From the NCBI GenBank assembly GCA_910574835.1, contig CAJTDE010000027.1, positions 1 to 64,000 on the forward strand: a stretch of DNA of 64,000 bases, written 5' to 3'. The DNA comes from Clostridia bacterium. Lineage in GTDB: Bacteria > Bacillota > Clostridia > Lachnospirales > Lachnospiraceae. Both the position numbers and the translations under genes were made by a program. Below, one piece after another: positions 53,997-62,271 of this stretch. Under the pieces are notes generated by a model, which was given only the letters and a program-made list of their open reading frames with translations, had not been told where the DNA came from and ran no database searches. The stretch's first letter is position 1. The number at the start of each line of letters is the position of its first letter.

Positions 53997-55148
53997 TTAG
54001 TTTGTGGGTGACGGCTCTTTTTCCAATGCAGGCAGTGAGATGGAGAATACGGTTCCTTCCTCGCTGCTGGCGGCGGAAATGGCGCCTTGGTGGGCCGTGA
54101 CGATCTCCTTAGCTATGGCAAGTCCCAGGCCGGCGCCTCCCGTACCGGTGGAACGGGCGCTGTCCAGGCGGAAAAATTTTTCGAAGATGGAGCGCAGATT
54201 TTCCGGAGGAATCACCGGACCCTGGTTGGTAAAGGTGATGCGGACCTGACTTCCCTCCTGCCATGCGCGTATTTCAATAACTGTGTCCGGGTAGCTGTAA
54301 GCGGCAGCATTTTTCAGGATGTTGTTGAACACGCGGGCAAGCTTGTCAGGATCGCCGGGCAGTACTAAGTCCTCCGGCACATGCACATGAGCAGTCTTTC
54401 CCGCTGGGGACAGTATAGGATAAAATTCCTCCACCATCTGTTGCAGCATATAGGAAAGATGCAGATTTTCCCGGTTTAGGGGGATGGACTGGAGGTTGAA
54501 GCGGGTGATTTCAAAAAATTCATTGATGAGCTGCTCCAGGCGGTAAGACTTATCTAAGGTAATGGAAAGGTATTTGGCACGCTGTTCTGCAGAAAGCTCC
54601 GGGGCTTCGTTCATAAGATCCAGATAGCCGATAACGGAGGTTAAGGGCGTGCGGATATCGTGGGCCAGGTAGACCACCAGATCGTTTTTCCGCTGTTCGG
54701 CCTGACGAGCGTCACGCTCCCGTTTTTCCAGGACATTTTTACATTCGTTGAGCTTAAGCTCCAGAAAGCTCATTTCCGGCGAGAGGGTGATAAGCTCCCG
54801 TGATTCGTCCAGAAGAGCGTCGCAGCCGGCGGAGATCTCATTGAAATAGCCGGTGACCCAATGGACGGAATAGCGGAAAACGGCGATCAGAGCTATGATA
54901 ATGGCGATGCAGATGATTATGTCCAGATTTTCCCGGAAGGTGGTCTTGTAGATATACAGGGCATCCAAGTAGTCCAGGCGGAATTTGCTGGCCAGGAAGG
55001 TGACAACGGCCTCACCGAAGCGTCCCCGTATCAGTTCTCTTAAGAAAAGAACCATTCCGATAGAAATGAGAATGAGGGAGAACATTTTCCGCATCATTTT
55101 CCGTTCAAACTGATAGTAATTACTCTTTCGTGCTGTTTTTTTACTCAA
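53997..55148 (-). CDS. vanS: VanS-type sensor histidine kinase, 383 aa
   Basis: Two transmembrane helices (about residues 22-37 and 75-92) flank a short external loop. The dimerisation histidine is H163 in LAHDIRTPLTSVIGYLDLM, the sequence typical of VanS proteins. The ATPase domain has NNILKNAAAYS (N-box), FEKFFRLD and GAGLGLAIAKEIV. The start overlaps vanR by 8 bp, so they are coupled. By analogy it senses glycopeptides or their effect on the wall and phosphorylates VanR. Confidence 0.85.
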   Translation of the reverse strand: MSKKTARKSNYYQFERKMMRKMFSLILISIGMVLFLRELIRGRFGEAVVTFLASKFRLDYLDALYIYKTTFRENLDIIICIAIIIALIAVFRYSVHWVTGYFNEISAGCDALLDESRELITLSPEMSFLELKLNECKNVLEKRERDARQAEQRKNDLVVYLAHDIRTPLTSVIGYLDLMNEAPELSAEQRAKYLSITLDKSYRLEQLINEFFEITRFNLQSIPLNRENLHLSYMLQQMVEEFYPILSPAGKTAHVHVPEDLVLPGDPDKLARVFNNILKNAAAYSYPDTVIEIRAWQEGSQVRITFTNQGPVIPPENLRSIFEKFFRLDSARSTGTGGAGLGLAIAKEIVTAHQGAISAASSEEGTVFSISLPALEKEPSPTN

Positions 55149-55839
55149 TTTTATACCCCACTCCCCAAACGGTTTTGATGTATTTTGGTTTTTCGCTGGA
55201 ATCGTTCATTTTTTCCCGCAGATGCCGGATGTGTACCATGATGGTGTTGTTATTGCTGCTGTAGTATTTTTCGCCCCATACGTCGAAGAAAAGCCGGTCG
55301 GAGCTTACTACCTCGCCGCGGTTTTTGCAGAGGCTCCAGAGGATGGAGAACTCGGTAGGGGTGAGGGCCAGGGGCTTTTCGTTCAGGGTGCAGGTGTGAT
55401 CGCGCTTGTTGATGGTTAGGCCGGAGATAGCGATGGTGTCAGGGTCCTCCTCCTGGGCCGGGAGGTTGTTGTATTTGGTGAAGCGGCGGAGCTGGGCTTT
55501 TACGCGGGCGATAAGCTCCAGGGGGCGGAAGGGCTTGGTGATGTAGTCGTCCGCGCCCAGGGTAAGGCCGGTGATTTTGTCGATCTCTTCGTCTTTTGCG
55601 GTCAACATAATAATGGGAAAGTTTTGGGTTTCCCGGATTTTCTGGCAGATGGAGAAGCCGCTCATGTCCGGCAGCATGACGTCTAAGATGGCGAGATCCG
55701 GGGTGTCATGCTCCAGGTAGGAGAGGACTTCTTTGCCGTTGTAAAATTTGTGAACCTCGTAGGATTCGTTGGAGAGGTAGAGTTCTATGAGATCGGCGAT
55801 TTCTTTTTCGTCGTCTACGACTAATATTTTTGCTTCCAT
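55141..55839 (-). CDS. vanR: VanR-type response regulator, 232 aa
   Basis: An OmpR/PhoB-type regulator: receiver domain with phospho-acceptor D53 in LAILDVMLPDMSG, K103-type lysine in GADDYITKPFRPLEL, and a winged-helix domain (LTPTEFSILWSLCKNRGEV, YYSSNNNTIMVHIRHLREKM, VWGVGYKIE). The partner kinase is encoded next. It should bind the gap upstream of vanG. The promoter region of vanR itself (55,840-56,000) shows no clear direct repeats. Confidence 0.85.
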   Translation of the reverse strand: MEAKILVVDDEKEIADLIELYLSNESYEVHKFYNGKEVLSYLEHDTPDLAILDVMLPDMSGFSICQKIRETQNFPIIMLTAKDEEIDKITGLTLGADDYITKPFRPLELIARVKAQLRRFTKYNNLPAQEEDPDTIAISGLTINKRDHTCTLNEKPLALTPTEFSILWSLCKNRGEVVSSDRLFFDVWGEKYYSSNNNTIMVHIRHLREKMNDSSEKPKYIKTVWGVGYKIE

Positions 55840-56025
55840 AATATGTAGTGATTCCTTTCTGATTTTGGTTCTGCATCCGATTCGCGATTCCGCTGGGGGT
55901 GGTATCTAATGACAGTTTACCACATTTTTTTAACTATATCAGAAAAAGCTCTAAAAGTTCTTTAAAATTTGGGGAGAAAATCTTAAGAAGGGATGAAGAT
56001 GGGCAGCAAACGCTTCTTTATTTGC

Positions 56026-56054
56026 TTGAACTGCTCAAAACATAGTGTTATACT
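56026..56054 (+). promoter_or_regulatory. Predicted sigma-A promoter
   Basis: TTGAAC (56026-56031) and TATACT (56049-56054) are 17 bp apart, close to consensus. It stands 33 bp before a short leader ORF and drives a transcript with attenuator-like folding. It is divergent from vanR. Confidence 0.7.
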
Positions 56055-56086
56055 TTCAATACAAAGACATTTTGGTGGTGAGATTT

Positions 56087-56143
56087 ATGTGTATAAACAA
56101 AAAAAGAAAGAATAAAGCCTGTCTCCATGCAAAGCCAGTATAA
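56087..56143 (+). CDS. Putative leader peptide, 18 aa
   Basis: ATG 56087 follows GGTGGTGAG. The peptide reads MCINKKRKNKACLHAKPV and stops inside the loop of the first hairpin. It is strongly basic, like leader peptides of antibiotic-induced resistance genes. Ribosome stalling while translating it could change the RNA folding downstream. This interpretation rests on layout only. Confidence 0.5.
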   Translation: MCINKKRKNKACLHAKPV

Positions 56144-56194
56144 GCGACACTTGCATGGAGTAATCATTAGTCGCTGATATATATTGCTGGCTTT
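56123..56194 (+). promoter_or_regulatory. Attenuator-like alternative RNA hairpins
   Basis: Hairpin 1: CTCCATGCAA (56123-56132) pairs with TTGCATGGAG (56151-56160). Its loop holds AAAGCCAG (56131-56138) and AGCGAC (56143-56148), which can instead pair with CTGGCTTT (56187-56194) and GTCGCT (56170-56175). The two folds cannot easily coexist. No strong T-run follows, so control may act on translation or through a weak terminator. An AAGGAGGAAG site at 56215 serves the following gene. Confidence 0.55.
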
Positions 56195-56230
56195 GCTGCT
56201 TGACTAAATCAATCAAGGAGGAAGCCGCAA

Positions 56231-56495
56231 ATGAAATATATGAATGCAAATGAAATTCTCCCTGTTTGCTTGGTTGAAGAATTGCAAAAGTATATACAGG
56301 CAGGTTATCTCTATAATTCCTGCAAAAGCCGAGCAGCACAAAGCTTGGGGAGAAGTATCCGGCTACCGAAAAGAGCTTGAAGACCGTAATAAAAAGATTA
56401 TTTCAGAATATAAGCAGGGTGTATCTATGGAGGAGCTTGCTGATTATTACCGGCTTTCGGTTTATGCCGTTAGAAAAATAATATATCAAAAATAA
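56231..56495 (+). pseudogene. CD3324-family HTH-type protein, frameshifted
   Basis: ATG 56231 follows CAAGGAGGAAG. The first frame gives MKYMNANEILPVCLVEELQK and GYLY; the family sequence continues in another frame with IIPAKAEQHKAWGEVSGYRK and DYYRLSVYAVRKIIYQK, which ends at 56495. A single-base shift near 56,315 separates them. Intact relatives are about 87 residues and look like small DNA-binding proteins with a C-terminal helix-turn-helix. A sequencing error is possible; otherwise the gene is dead. Confidence 0.65.
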
Positions 56496-56500
56496 TGACA

Positions 56501-56537
56501 GGGAGCTGCTTAATGAAAAAGCGGCTCTCTTTTTACA
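56501..56537 (+). terminator. Rho-independent terminator
   Basis: GAGCTGCTT pairs with AAGCGGCTC (one mismatch) across a short AATGAA-type loop, followed by TCTTTTT. It ends the leader-controlled transcript before the Vat-like gene. Confidence 0.7.
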
Positions 56538-56562
56538 CTTTACGTCTGTAATGTTTGGTGTA

Positions 56563-56591
56563 TTGAAAACATCGAGGCAGAGGAATAAAAT
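56563..56591 (+). promoter_or_regulatory. Predicted sigma-A promoter of the Vat-like gene
   Basis: TTGAAA (56563-56568) and TAAAAT (56586-56591) are 17 bp apart, 34 bp before the start at 56625. The gene therefore appears independent of the leader-controlled unit. Confidence 0.55.
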
Positions 56592-56624
56592 TATGTTATA
56601 CGTGACAGGCAGGAGGAATTGAAA

Positions 56625-57257
56625 ATGGCTGATTCAAAGAAAATATATCCGCGCACAGGAGACAAGCAGACTGTTTATCTTAAAAATGTGATTACAAAGC
56701 CCAATATTGAAGTTGGCGATTATACGATGTATAACGATTTTGTAAATGACCCTGGGGAGTTTGAAAAAAATAATGTATTATATCATTATCCCATCAATCA
56801 TGACAAGCTTATAATCGGAAAATTTTGTTCCATTGCCTGCGGAGTAAAATTCCTTTTCAATAGCGCCAATCACACGTTAGCGTCCCTAAGTACCTACCCT
56901 TTTCCTTTGTTTTTTGAAGAATGGGGGCTGGAAAAACAGAATGTGGCGGAAAGTTGGGATAATAAGGGCGGCATTATAATCGGCAATGACGTATGGATTG
57001 GCTTTGAAGCTGTTATCTTAGCAGGAGTTACAATTGGCGACGGAGCAATCATTGGTACTCAAGCCGTTGTCACAAAAGACGTGCCCCCATATACCATTGC
57101 AGGAGGTATTCCGGCGAAGCCAATTAAAAAACGGTTTGATGAAGATACGATTTCTGATTTACTTCATATCAAATGGTGGAACTGGCCAAAAGAAAAGATC
57201 TCCCAACATATAGGGGCAATACGGTCGGGATGTATCAAGGAGCTTATGGAGGTTTAA
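56625..57257 (+). CDS. Vat-type xenobiotic O-acetyltransferase, 210 aa
   Basis: ATG 56625 follows AGGAGG. The protein is a left-handed beta-helix acetyltransferase of the XAT/Vat class: [20 protein letters not shown] (His near 83 is the catalytic base), [20 protein letters not shown] and [19 protein letters not shown]. Members acetylate streptogramin A or chloramphenicol, but many such chromosomal enzymes have unknown substrates. Family length is normal. It stops 2 bp before the next gene and shares its RBS region, so both are probably co-expressed. Resistance cannot be asserted from sequence. Confidence 0.8.
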   Translation: MADSKKIYPRTGDKQTVYLKNVITKPNIEVGDYTMYNDFVNDPGEFEKNNVLYHYPINHDKLIIGKFCSIACGVKFLFNSANHTLASLSTYPFPLFFEEWGLEKQNVAESWDNKGGIIIGNDVWIGFEAVILAGVTIGDGAIIGTQAVVTKDVPPYTIAGGIPAKPIKKRFDEDTISDLLHIKWWNWPKEKISQHIGAIRSGCIKELMEV

Positions 57258-57259
57258 AT

Positions 57260-57967
57260 ATGTGTACGAGATTTGTTTATAACGGTGGCGATACCATTGT
57301 CGGATTTAATTTTGACATTGATCTTTCCGTATGGACGCATAAGGTAATTGCAGAAAAGGACAGGTTTTATATCGGAATTAAAATGCCGGATAATAGATAT
57401 CACTCATTTCATGGAATCAATAGAAACGGGAATGTCGGGACCTTGCTTTATGTGAACGGAAATAAGAATGGTGAATATTGCGGCGATGAGACATGTATTA
57501 CAATTGCTGATTTAACAGAAAGCTATATTAAAGGCGAAATTCTATTTGACGATGCGCTCCATATGGTACGGAGCAAGAAAATTGTATATGCAAAAGACGC
57601 CACAATGCAGGCTATGCTTTCTGATAAAGACGGACATGTTCTTATTATTGAGCCAGGGATAGGATACCGCCTGGAGAAAACAAAGTATTCGCTGATTACC
57701 AACTATTCGGTTTTGAATCCCGAAATAACCAGACCCTATATTGTATTTGGGGACGACAGATTTGAGAGGGCTGATGAGCAGCTAAAGAAACAGAATGATA
57801 ATTTTTCCGTCACGGATGCATTCCATGTATTAAACGCAGTAAGTCAAGAAGGACTTTGGGCGACACGGGTTTCTTTTGTATATTCGGTGAAAGAGAATCG
57901 GGTTTACTACGTTTTAAATAATGACTTTAAGAATATCACGGAATACCAATTTGACAGGAAGCAGTAA
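57260..57967 (+). CDS. Choloylglycine-hydrolase-like Ntn hydrolase, 235 aa
   Basis: ATG 57260 follows TGGAGG. The protein starts MCTRFVYN: Cys2 becomes the N-terminal nucleophile after Met removal, as in the linear amide C-N hydrolases (penicillin V acylase and bile salt hydrolase family). Arg residues near 17-20 are not conserved as in bile salt hydrolases. At 235 residues it is shorter than the usual 320-330, so it belongs to a compact subgroup. The substrate may be an amide compound; co-expression with the acetyltransferase suggests a small-molecule modifying pair. Confidence 0.65.
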   Translation: MCTRFVYNGGDTIVGFNFDIDLSVWTHKVIAEKDRFYIGIKMPDNRYHSFHGINRNGNVGTLLYVNGNKNGEYCGDETCITIADLTESYIKGEILFDDALHMVRSKKIVYAKDATMQAMLSDKDGHVLIIEPGIGYRLEKTKYSLITNYSVLNPEITRPYIVFGDDRFERADEQLKKQNDNFSVTDAFHVLNAVSQEGLWATRVSFVYSVKENRVYYVLNNDFKNITEYQFDRKQ

Positions 57968-58036
57968 CAAAAAATATACTGCAAAGCATTTTTACAAAGC
58001 TTTGGAGAAGACACACTAAAGATAACAGAACATGCG

Positions 58037-58160
58037 CCATAAAAAATACCGCAAAATAAGCCGGCAGCCATTTCCATATCAAACCTAATCAAGCACCAAT
58101 ATCCAGTCAAGTACCCGGTCAGCTGATATGGGAAAAAGCTGCGGCCTTATTTTGCGGCAT
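58037..58160. terminator. Long inverted repeat between convergent genes
   Basis: Arms at about 58,037-58,078 and 58,119-58,160 are complementary over some 38 positions with several mismatches; CCGCAAAATAAG is the best core. It lies between the convergent Ntn hydrolase and membrane-protein genes and likely terminates both transcripts. Confidence 0.6.
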
Positions 58161-58168
58161 CTTTTCAT

Positions 58169-58588
58169 TTACGGGCGGGTGTCCGCAGATGAACCGGCGT
58201 CCGGCTGCATCCGCCGGAACAGCCGTTCATACAGCAGCCCGGTCAGAAACCATACCGGCGCATAGTCAAGCCGTATCACACCGTCAATATTCCACCGTGC
58301 CCTGCTGTAGTCCCAGGGGCACATACCGCGTTTTTTCAGCAGACTTCCGGTGATGAACTCCCCAAGGAAAATAGCACAGGCATAGACGCTCCCCCGAAAC
58401 AGCGTCCCTTTTTTTCGAATCCAACGGGAGACAGGAGCCAGAAAAGCGGCCATCCCATAGATGGGAAACATCCAGATAGAGGAATGGCCCTCAAGCTTCA
58501 TCTGTCTCCTCTGAAGAGATTTGAGCCCTGTCCAGAAGATTTCCAGGCACCAGCCGATAAGTCCGCAGACAATAAATTTATTTTTCAT
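58169..58588 (-). CDS. Small membrane protein, CmpB-like putative ABC-transporter permease family, 139 aa
   Basis: Four hydrophobic segments can be followed (about residues 4-20, 38-55, 64-82, 104-125). The pattern with GLIGWCLEIFWTGL, SSIWMFPIYGMAAFLAPV and CPWDYS resembles the PF06541 family (ABC_trans_CmpB, function unknown despite the name). The length is typical. ATG 58588 lies after a weak ribosome binding site. No transport ATPase is near. Confidence 0.6.
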   Translation of the reverse strand: MKNKFIVCGLIGWCLEIFWTGLKSLQRRQMKLEGHSSIWMFPIYGMAAFLAPVSRWIRKKGTLFRGSVYACAIFLGEFITGSLLKKRGMCPWDYSRARWNIDGVIRLDYAPVWFLTGLLYERLFRRMQPDAGSSADTRP

Positions 58589-58808
58589 AAGGATAGTATG
58601 CGCCGAAAAGCCGAAAGAAATTCTATTGAAATCATGTGAAGGATGTAATATACTTGGGATGCGGCAGATTGGAAGAATTTACAGATAAAATTCCCAAATT
58701 CATCCGGCCGATGCGGAGATTACAGCCCTTTACAAAGCAGATAATAAACAATTCGGCCTGCTGCCGACCGTCAGACAGCAGTTAACAGCAGATTGGAAAG
58801 AGGAAATC

Positions 58809-60101
58809 ATGACATACAAGGAAGCAAGAGCATTTATAGATGACACATCAAAATACGGCTATATCCTGGGCCTGGATACGGTGACGGAGCTGCTGGGCCG
58901 TCTCGGAAATCCGCAGGATGATTTGAAGTTTGTCCATATAGCAGGAACCAACGGCAAGGGTTCCATTCTGGCCTACGTATCGACTATATTGAAGGAAGCC
59001 GGCTACAAGGTGGGAAGGTACATTTCCCCCACGATTTTTGAATACCGTGAGCGAATCCAGGTAAATGAAGTCTATATACCGGAGGAAGCTGTGGCAAGAC
59101 TGGCGGAGCGGATCTACCATGCAGGACAGGAGATGCTCTCGGAGGGGCTTGCTCATCCCACCGCCTTTGAGGTGGAGACAGCTCTGGCATTTCTCTATTT
59201 TAAAGAAATGAACTGCGACATCGTAGTGCTGGAAACCGGTATGGGTGGCCTGACGGATGCGACAAACGTGGTAAAAACCACCCTGGTATCCGCATTTGCG
59301 TCTATCAGTATGGATCATATGGGATTTTTGGGAAATACTCTGGAGGAGATCGCAAAAATCAAATCGGGAATTATCAAGCCCGATACCATAGTGGTAAGCA
59401 CGTCCCAAAAGCCTCAGGTGCGCAAGGTTCTTGAGGAAGCCTGCCGGGAAAAACAGGCTTCTTACCGGGAGGTAAGGGAAACGGATCTCAGAGATAAAAA
59501 GATAAGCTTTGCGGAGCAGAGCTTCACCTATAAAGACAGAACAAAGCTCCGGCCGGGAATCCTGGGAAGCTGTCAGCTTGAAAATGCGGCCGCAGCAGTT
59601 GAGGTAATCGATGCGTTGGGCCAAGTCGGATATCCTGCTTCGGAGGGGGCTTTGCGAAAAGGACTGGAGCAGACCCAATGGATCGGCCGCTTTACCGTAG
59701 TGGACGAGCATCCGCTGTTTATGGCAGACGGAGCGCACAACCGGGACGCGGCGGATCGGCTATTGGAAACACTGAATCTTTATGTGCCGGAAAAACGGAA
59801 GATATTTATTATCGGCGTCCTTGGGGACAAGGAGTATGATTACATGATGAGCCGCCTGGCGCCCGAGGCGGAGCGGATTGTGACGGTTATGACGCCGGAC
59901 AATCAAAGGGCGCTGCCTGCAAAAAAGCTTGCGGAGGCGGTGCGGCCGTACAATCCCCGGGTAGAAGCGGCTGCGGATATTCCGGAGGCAGTGGAAAAAG
60001 CGAGAAGCTACGCAGGGGAGGACGGAATGGTTCTGGCCTTCGGTTCCCTGTCTTATCTTGGCGAGCTTATCCGCGCGGTCAGGAAAAAGGAATGTCAATA
60101 A
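58809..60101 (+). CDS. folC: Folylpolyglutamate synthase/dihydrofolate synthase, 430 aa
   Basis: The P-loop motif is HIAGTNGKGS (residues 44-52). Further Mur-ligase-like motifs are VLETGMGGLTDATNVV near 145, SISMDHMGFLGNTLEEIAKIK near 167 and MADGAHNRDAADRL near 305. These fit FolC, which adds glutamate to folates and often makes dihydrofolate from dihydropteroate. ATG 58809 follows AGAGGAA. It is 36 bp upstream of pheA. Confidence 0.9.
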   Translation: MTYKEARAFIDDTSKYGYILGLDTVTELLGRLGNPQDDLKFVHIAGTNGKGSILAYVSTILKEAGYKVGRYISPTIFEYRERIQVNEVYIPEEAVARLAERIYHAGQEMLSEGLAHPTAFEVETALAFLYFKEMNCDIVVLETGMGGLTDATNVVKTTLVSAFASISMDHMGFLGNTLEEIAKIKSGIIKPDTIVVSTSQKPQVRKVLEEACREKQASYREVRETDLRDKKISFAEQSFTYKDRTKLRPGILGSCQLENAAAAVEVIDALGQVGYPASEGALRKGLEQTQWIGRFTVVDEHPLFMADGAHNRDAADRLLETLNLYVPEKRKIFIIGVLGDKEYDYMMSRLAPEAERIVTVMTPDNQRALPAKKLAEAVRPYNPRVEAAADIPEAVEKARSYAGEDGMVLAFGSLSYLGELIRAVRKKECQ

Positions 60102-60136
60102 ATCGGATATCATTTTTGTAAAGAAAGGAAGACAAC

Positions 60137-61264
60137 ATGAGAGATCTGGCAGAGCTGAGACAGGAGATTGACGAAATTGACGCACAGATGGTTAAGCTTT
60201 TTGAACAGCGGATGGCCGTCTCGGAAGAGGTGGCGGAATATAAGGTAGCCGTGGGGAAAAAGATCCTGGATAAAGAGCGCGAAAAGCTGAAAATTCAGGC
60301 TGTCAAGTCCATGACCTGCAATGAGTTTAACAGCCACGGCGTGGAAGAGCTGTACAACCAGATTATGGCCATGAGCCGGAAGCTCCAGTATCAGCGGATG
60401 GAGCAGCAGGCTATCGGCCGTCTGCCCTTTGTGATGGTGGATGAGCTTGAGAAAAAGAATGTCCGGGTCGTCTACCAGGGCGTGGAGGGAGCTTATGCGC
60501 AGCAGGCCATGTTTGAATTTTTCGGGGAGGATGTGAACCACTTCCATGTGGAGCGGTGGCGCGACGCGATGGAGGCAATTGCCGAGGGGATGGCGGACTA
60601 TGCGGTGTTGCCCATTGAAAATTCTTCCGCAGGCATTGTAAACGACAACTATGATCTTCTCCAGGAGTTTGACAATTACATTGTGGGAGAGCAGGTAATG
60701 ACCATCCGTCATGCGCTCCTTGGAACACAGGAGGCAAAGCTTTCGGATATACAAACGGTGTATTCCCATCCCCAGGGCCTGATGCAGTGCGCAAAATATC
60801 TGGATGAAAACCGCCGGTGGCAGCAGATCAGCCTTCTCAACACAGCGGTAGCGGCTCAGAAGGTGGCGGAGGACGGGGATAAAACCCAGGCGGCCATTGC
60901 AAGCACTCTGGCCGGAAAGCAGCATGGACTGAAGGTGCTGAAGGAGAATATCAATTTCAGCGGTCAGAACTCCACTCGTTTTCTGATTGTAACGAATCAG
61001 CGGATTTTCTGCAGGAACGCAGGAAAGGTGAGCATCTGCTTTGAGGTCAGCCACGAGAGCGGCTGCCTTTACAATGTACTGTCGCATTTTATATTCAACA
61101 ATCTCAATATGTGCCGGATAGAGTCACGGCCCATTGCGGAAAAGAACTGGGAGTATCATTTCTTCGTGGATTTTGAAGGCAACTTAAACGACAGCGCCGT
61201 GAAAAACGCTCTTCGCGGAATCAGAGAAGAGGCATTAAATATGAAAATATTGGGGAATTATTAG
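60137..61264 (+). CDS. pheA: Bifunctional chorismate mutase/prephenate dehydratase (P-protein), 375 aa
   Basis: Three domains in order: AroQ chorismate mutase at about 1-90 (LRQEIDEIDAQMVKLFEQRM), prephenate dehydratase at about 110-285 (VYQGVEGAYAQQAMFEFFG, LPIENSSAGIVNDNYDLL, NSTRFLIVT), and an ACT-type phenylalanine-binding domain (SRPIAEKNWEYHFFVDFEGN). It makes phenylpyruvate from chorismate and is likely inhibited by phenylalanine through the ACT domain. ATG follows AAGGAAG. Confidence 0.95.
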   Translation: MRDLAELRQEIDEIDAQMVKLFEQRMAVSEEVAEYKVAVGKKILDKEREKLKIQAVKSMTCNEFNSHGVEELYNQIMAMSRKLQYQRMEQQAIGRLPFVMVDELEKKNVRVVYQGVEGAYAQQAMFEFFGEDVNHFHVERWRDAMEAIAEGMADYAVLPIENSSAGIVNDNYDLLQEFDNYIVGEQVMTIRHALLGTQEAKLSDIQTVYSHPQGLMQCAKYLDENRRWQQISLLNTAVAAQKVAEDGDKTQAAIASTLAGKQHGLKVLKENINFSGQNSTRFLIVTNQRIFCRNAGKVSICFEVSHESGCLYNVLSHFIFNNLNMCRIESRPIAEKNWEYHFFVDFEGNLNDSAVKNALRGIREEALNMKILGNY

Positions 61265-61284
61265 GATGCGGGATATTACGGAAC

Positions 61285-61310
61285 CCTTTAGTGCTGTCGT
61301 GCAGCAACTA
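61285..61310 (+). repeat. Degenerate partial copy of the 119-bp repeat
   Basis: CCTTTAGTGCTGTCGTGCAG-CAACTA matches the end of the repeat unit at 42,190-42,236 (CTTTAGTGCCGTCGCGCAGC-GACT) with four or so changes. As in the array, it lies directly upstream of a ribosome binding site (TGGAGG for degV). Confidence 0.6.
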
Positions 61311-61330
61311 GATTAGAATGGAGGACTAAG

Positions 61331-62200
61331 ATGAACACTTACGTAATTATGACAGACATCAATGCGGACCTTCCCGAAGACTATATTCGGGAGCATAACC
61401 TGGAGATTTTGTCTCTGAGCTATATCATAGACGGGGAAACTTACGACAGAACACATCCTCTTGAGGTAGAAGAGTTTTACAGCCGAATGCGCGGCGGTTC
61501 CATGCCCACTACCTCCCAGGTCAATCCCGAGCAGGCCAGGGAAGCTTTTGCCGCCTGTATGGAACAGGGGAAGGACGTTCTTTATATTGCATTTTCGTCA
61601 GGATTAAGCGGAACGTACAACAGCGGAAGAGTTGCCGCAGAGGAGCTTAAGGAGGAGGGACGCTTTCCGGAGAGAAAGGTGATTGTTCTGGATTCTCTGA
61701 GCGCTTCTCTGGGACAGGGTCTTCTGGTACACAAGGCGGTACAGCTGAAAGAGTCCGGGAAATCTCTGGAGGAGGTGGCAGCCTGGGTAGAGGAGAACAA
61801 GCTGAACCTGTGCCATAATTTTACGGTAGACGATCTCTTTCACCTTCAGCGGGGCGGCCGCGTATCCAAGGCCACGGCTATTGTGGGAACTATGATCAAC
61901 ATTAAGCCTATTCTCCATGTGGACAATGAAGGCCATCTCATACCGGTCGGCAAGGTCCGCGGAAGAAAGAAATCCCTGTCCGCCCTGGTTGATCGTATGG
62001 GAGAACAGATCAAGGGCTTTGAGAATCCGGAGGTATTTATCAGCCACGGCGACTGCCTGGAGGATGCCCGGTATGTGGAAAAGCTGGTCCGGGAGCGCTT
62101 CGGCGTGGAAAGCTTTCTGATCAATCACGTAGGCCCCACCATCGGAGCACATTCCGGCCCCGGGACAATGGCGCTGTTTTTTATGGGGAATCCCAGGTAG
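61331..62200 (+). CDS. DegV family fatty-acid-binding protein, 289 aa
   Basis: ATG 61331 follows ATGGAGGAC. The DegV fold motifs are complete: TDINADLPEDYI near the N-terminus, MPTTSQVNPEQA near 58, IAFSSGLSGTYNS near 80, VLDSLSASLGQGLLV near 113, DLFHLQRGGRVSK near 166 and GPTIGAHSGPGTMALFF near the end. DegV/FakB proteins bind acyl chains; FakB delivers them to a FakA kinase. Whether this one is a FakB partner cannot be told. It stands alone. Confidence 0.9.
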   Translation: MNTYVIMTDINADLPEDYIREHNLEILSLSYIIDGETYDRTHPLEVEEFYSRMRGGSMPTTSQVNPEQAREAFAACMEQGKDVLYIAFSSGLSGTYNSGRVAAEELKEEGRFPERKVIVLDSLSASLGQGLLVHKAVQLKESGKSLEEVAAWVEENKLNLCHNFTVDDLFHLQRGGRVSKATAIVGTMINIKPILHVDNEGHLIPVGKVRGRKKSLSALVDRMGEQIKGFENPEVFISHGDCLEDARYVEKLVRERFGVESFLINHVGPTIGAHSGPGTMALFFMGNPR

Positions 62201-62271
62201 ACGGACTTAAGCATGGTATCGGATAAGGCGGCAGGCATAAACGGTGAGAACGGTGAGGAATGTCTGCTGTC

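Noticed and set aside
58848-59738. 296-aa minus-strand frame opposite folC
   Set aside because: Antisense of folC; low-complexity Leu/Arg/His-rich protein without any family motif.
60110-61087. 325-aa minus-strand frame opposite pheA
   Set aside because: It is the antisense of a clearly identified pheA with correct domains, has no ribosome binding site, and its His/Leu-rich composition is typical of an antisense shadow.
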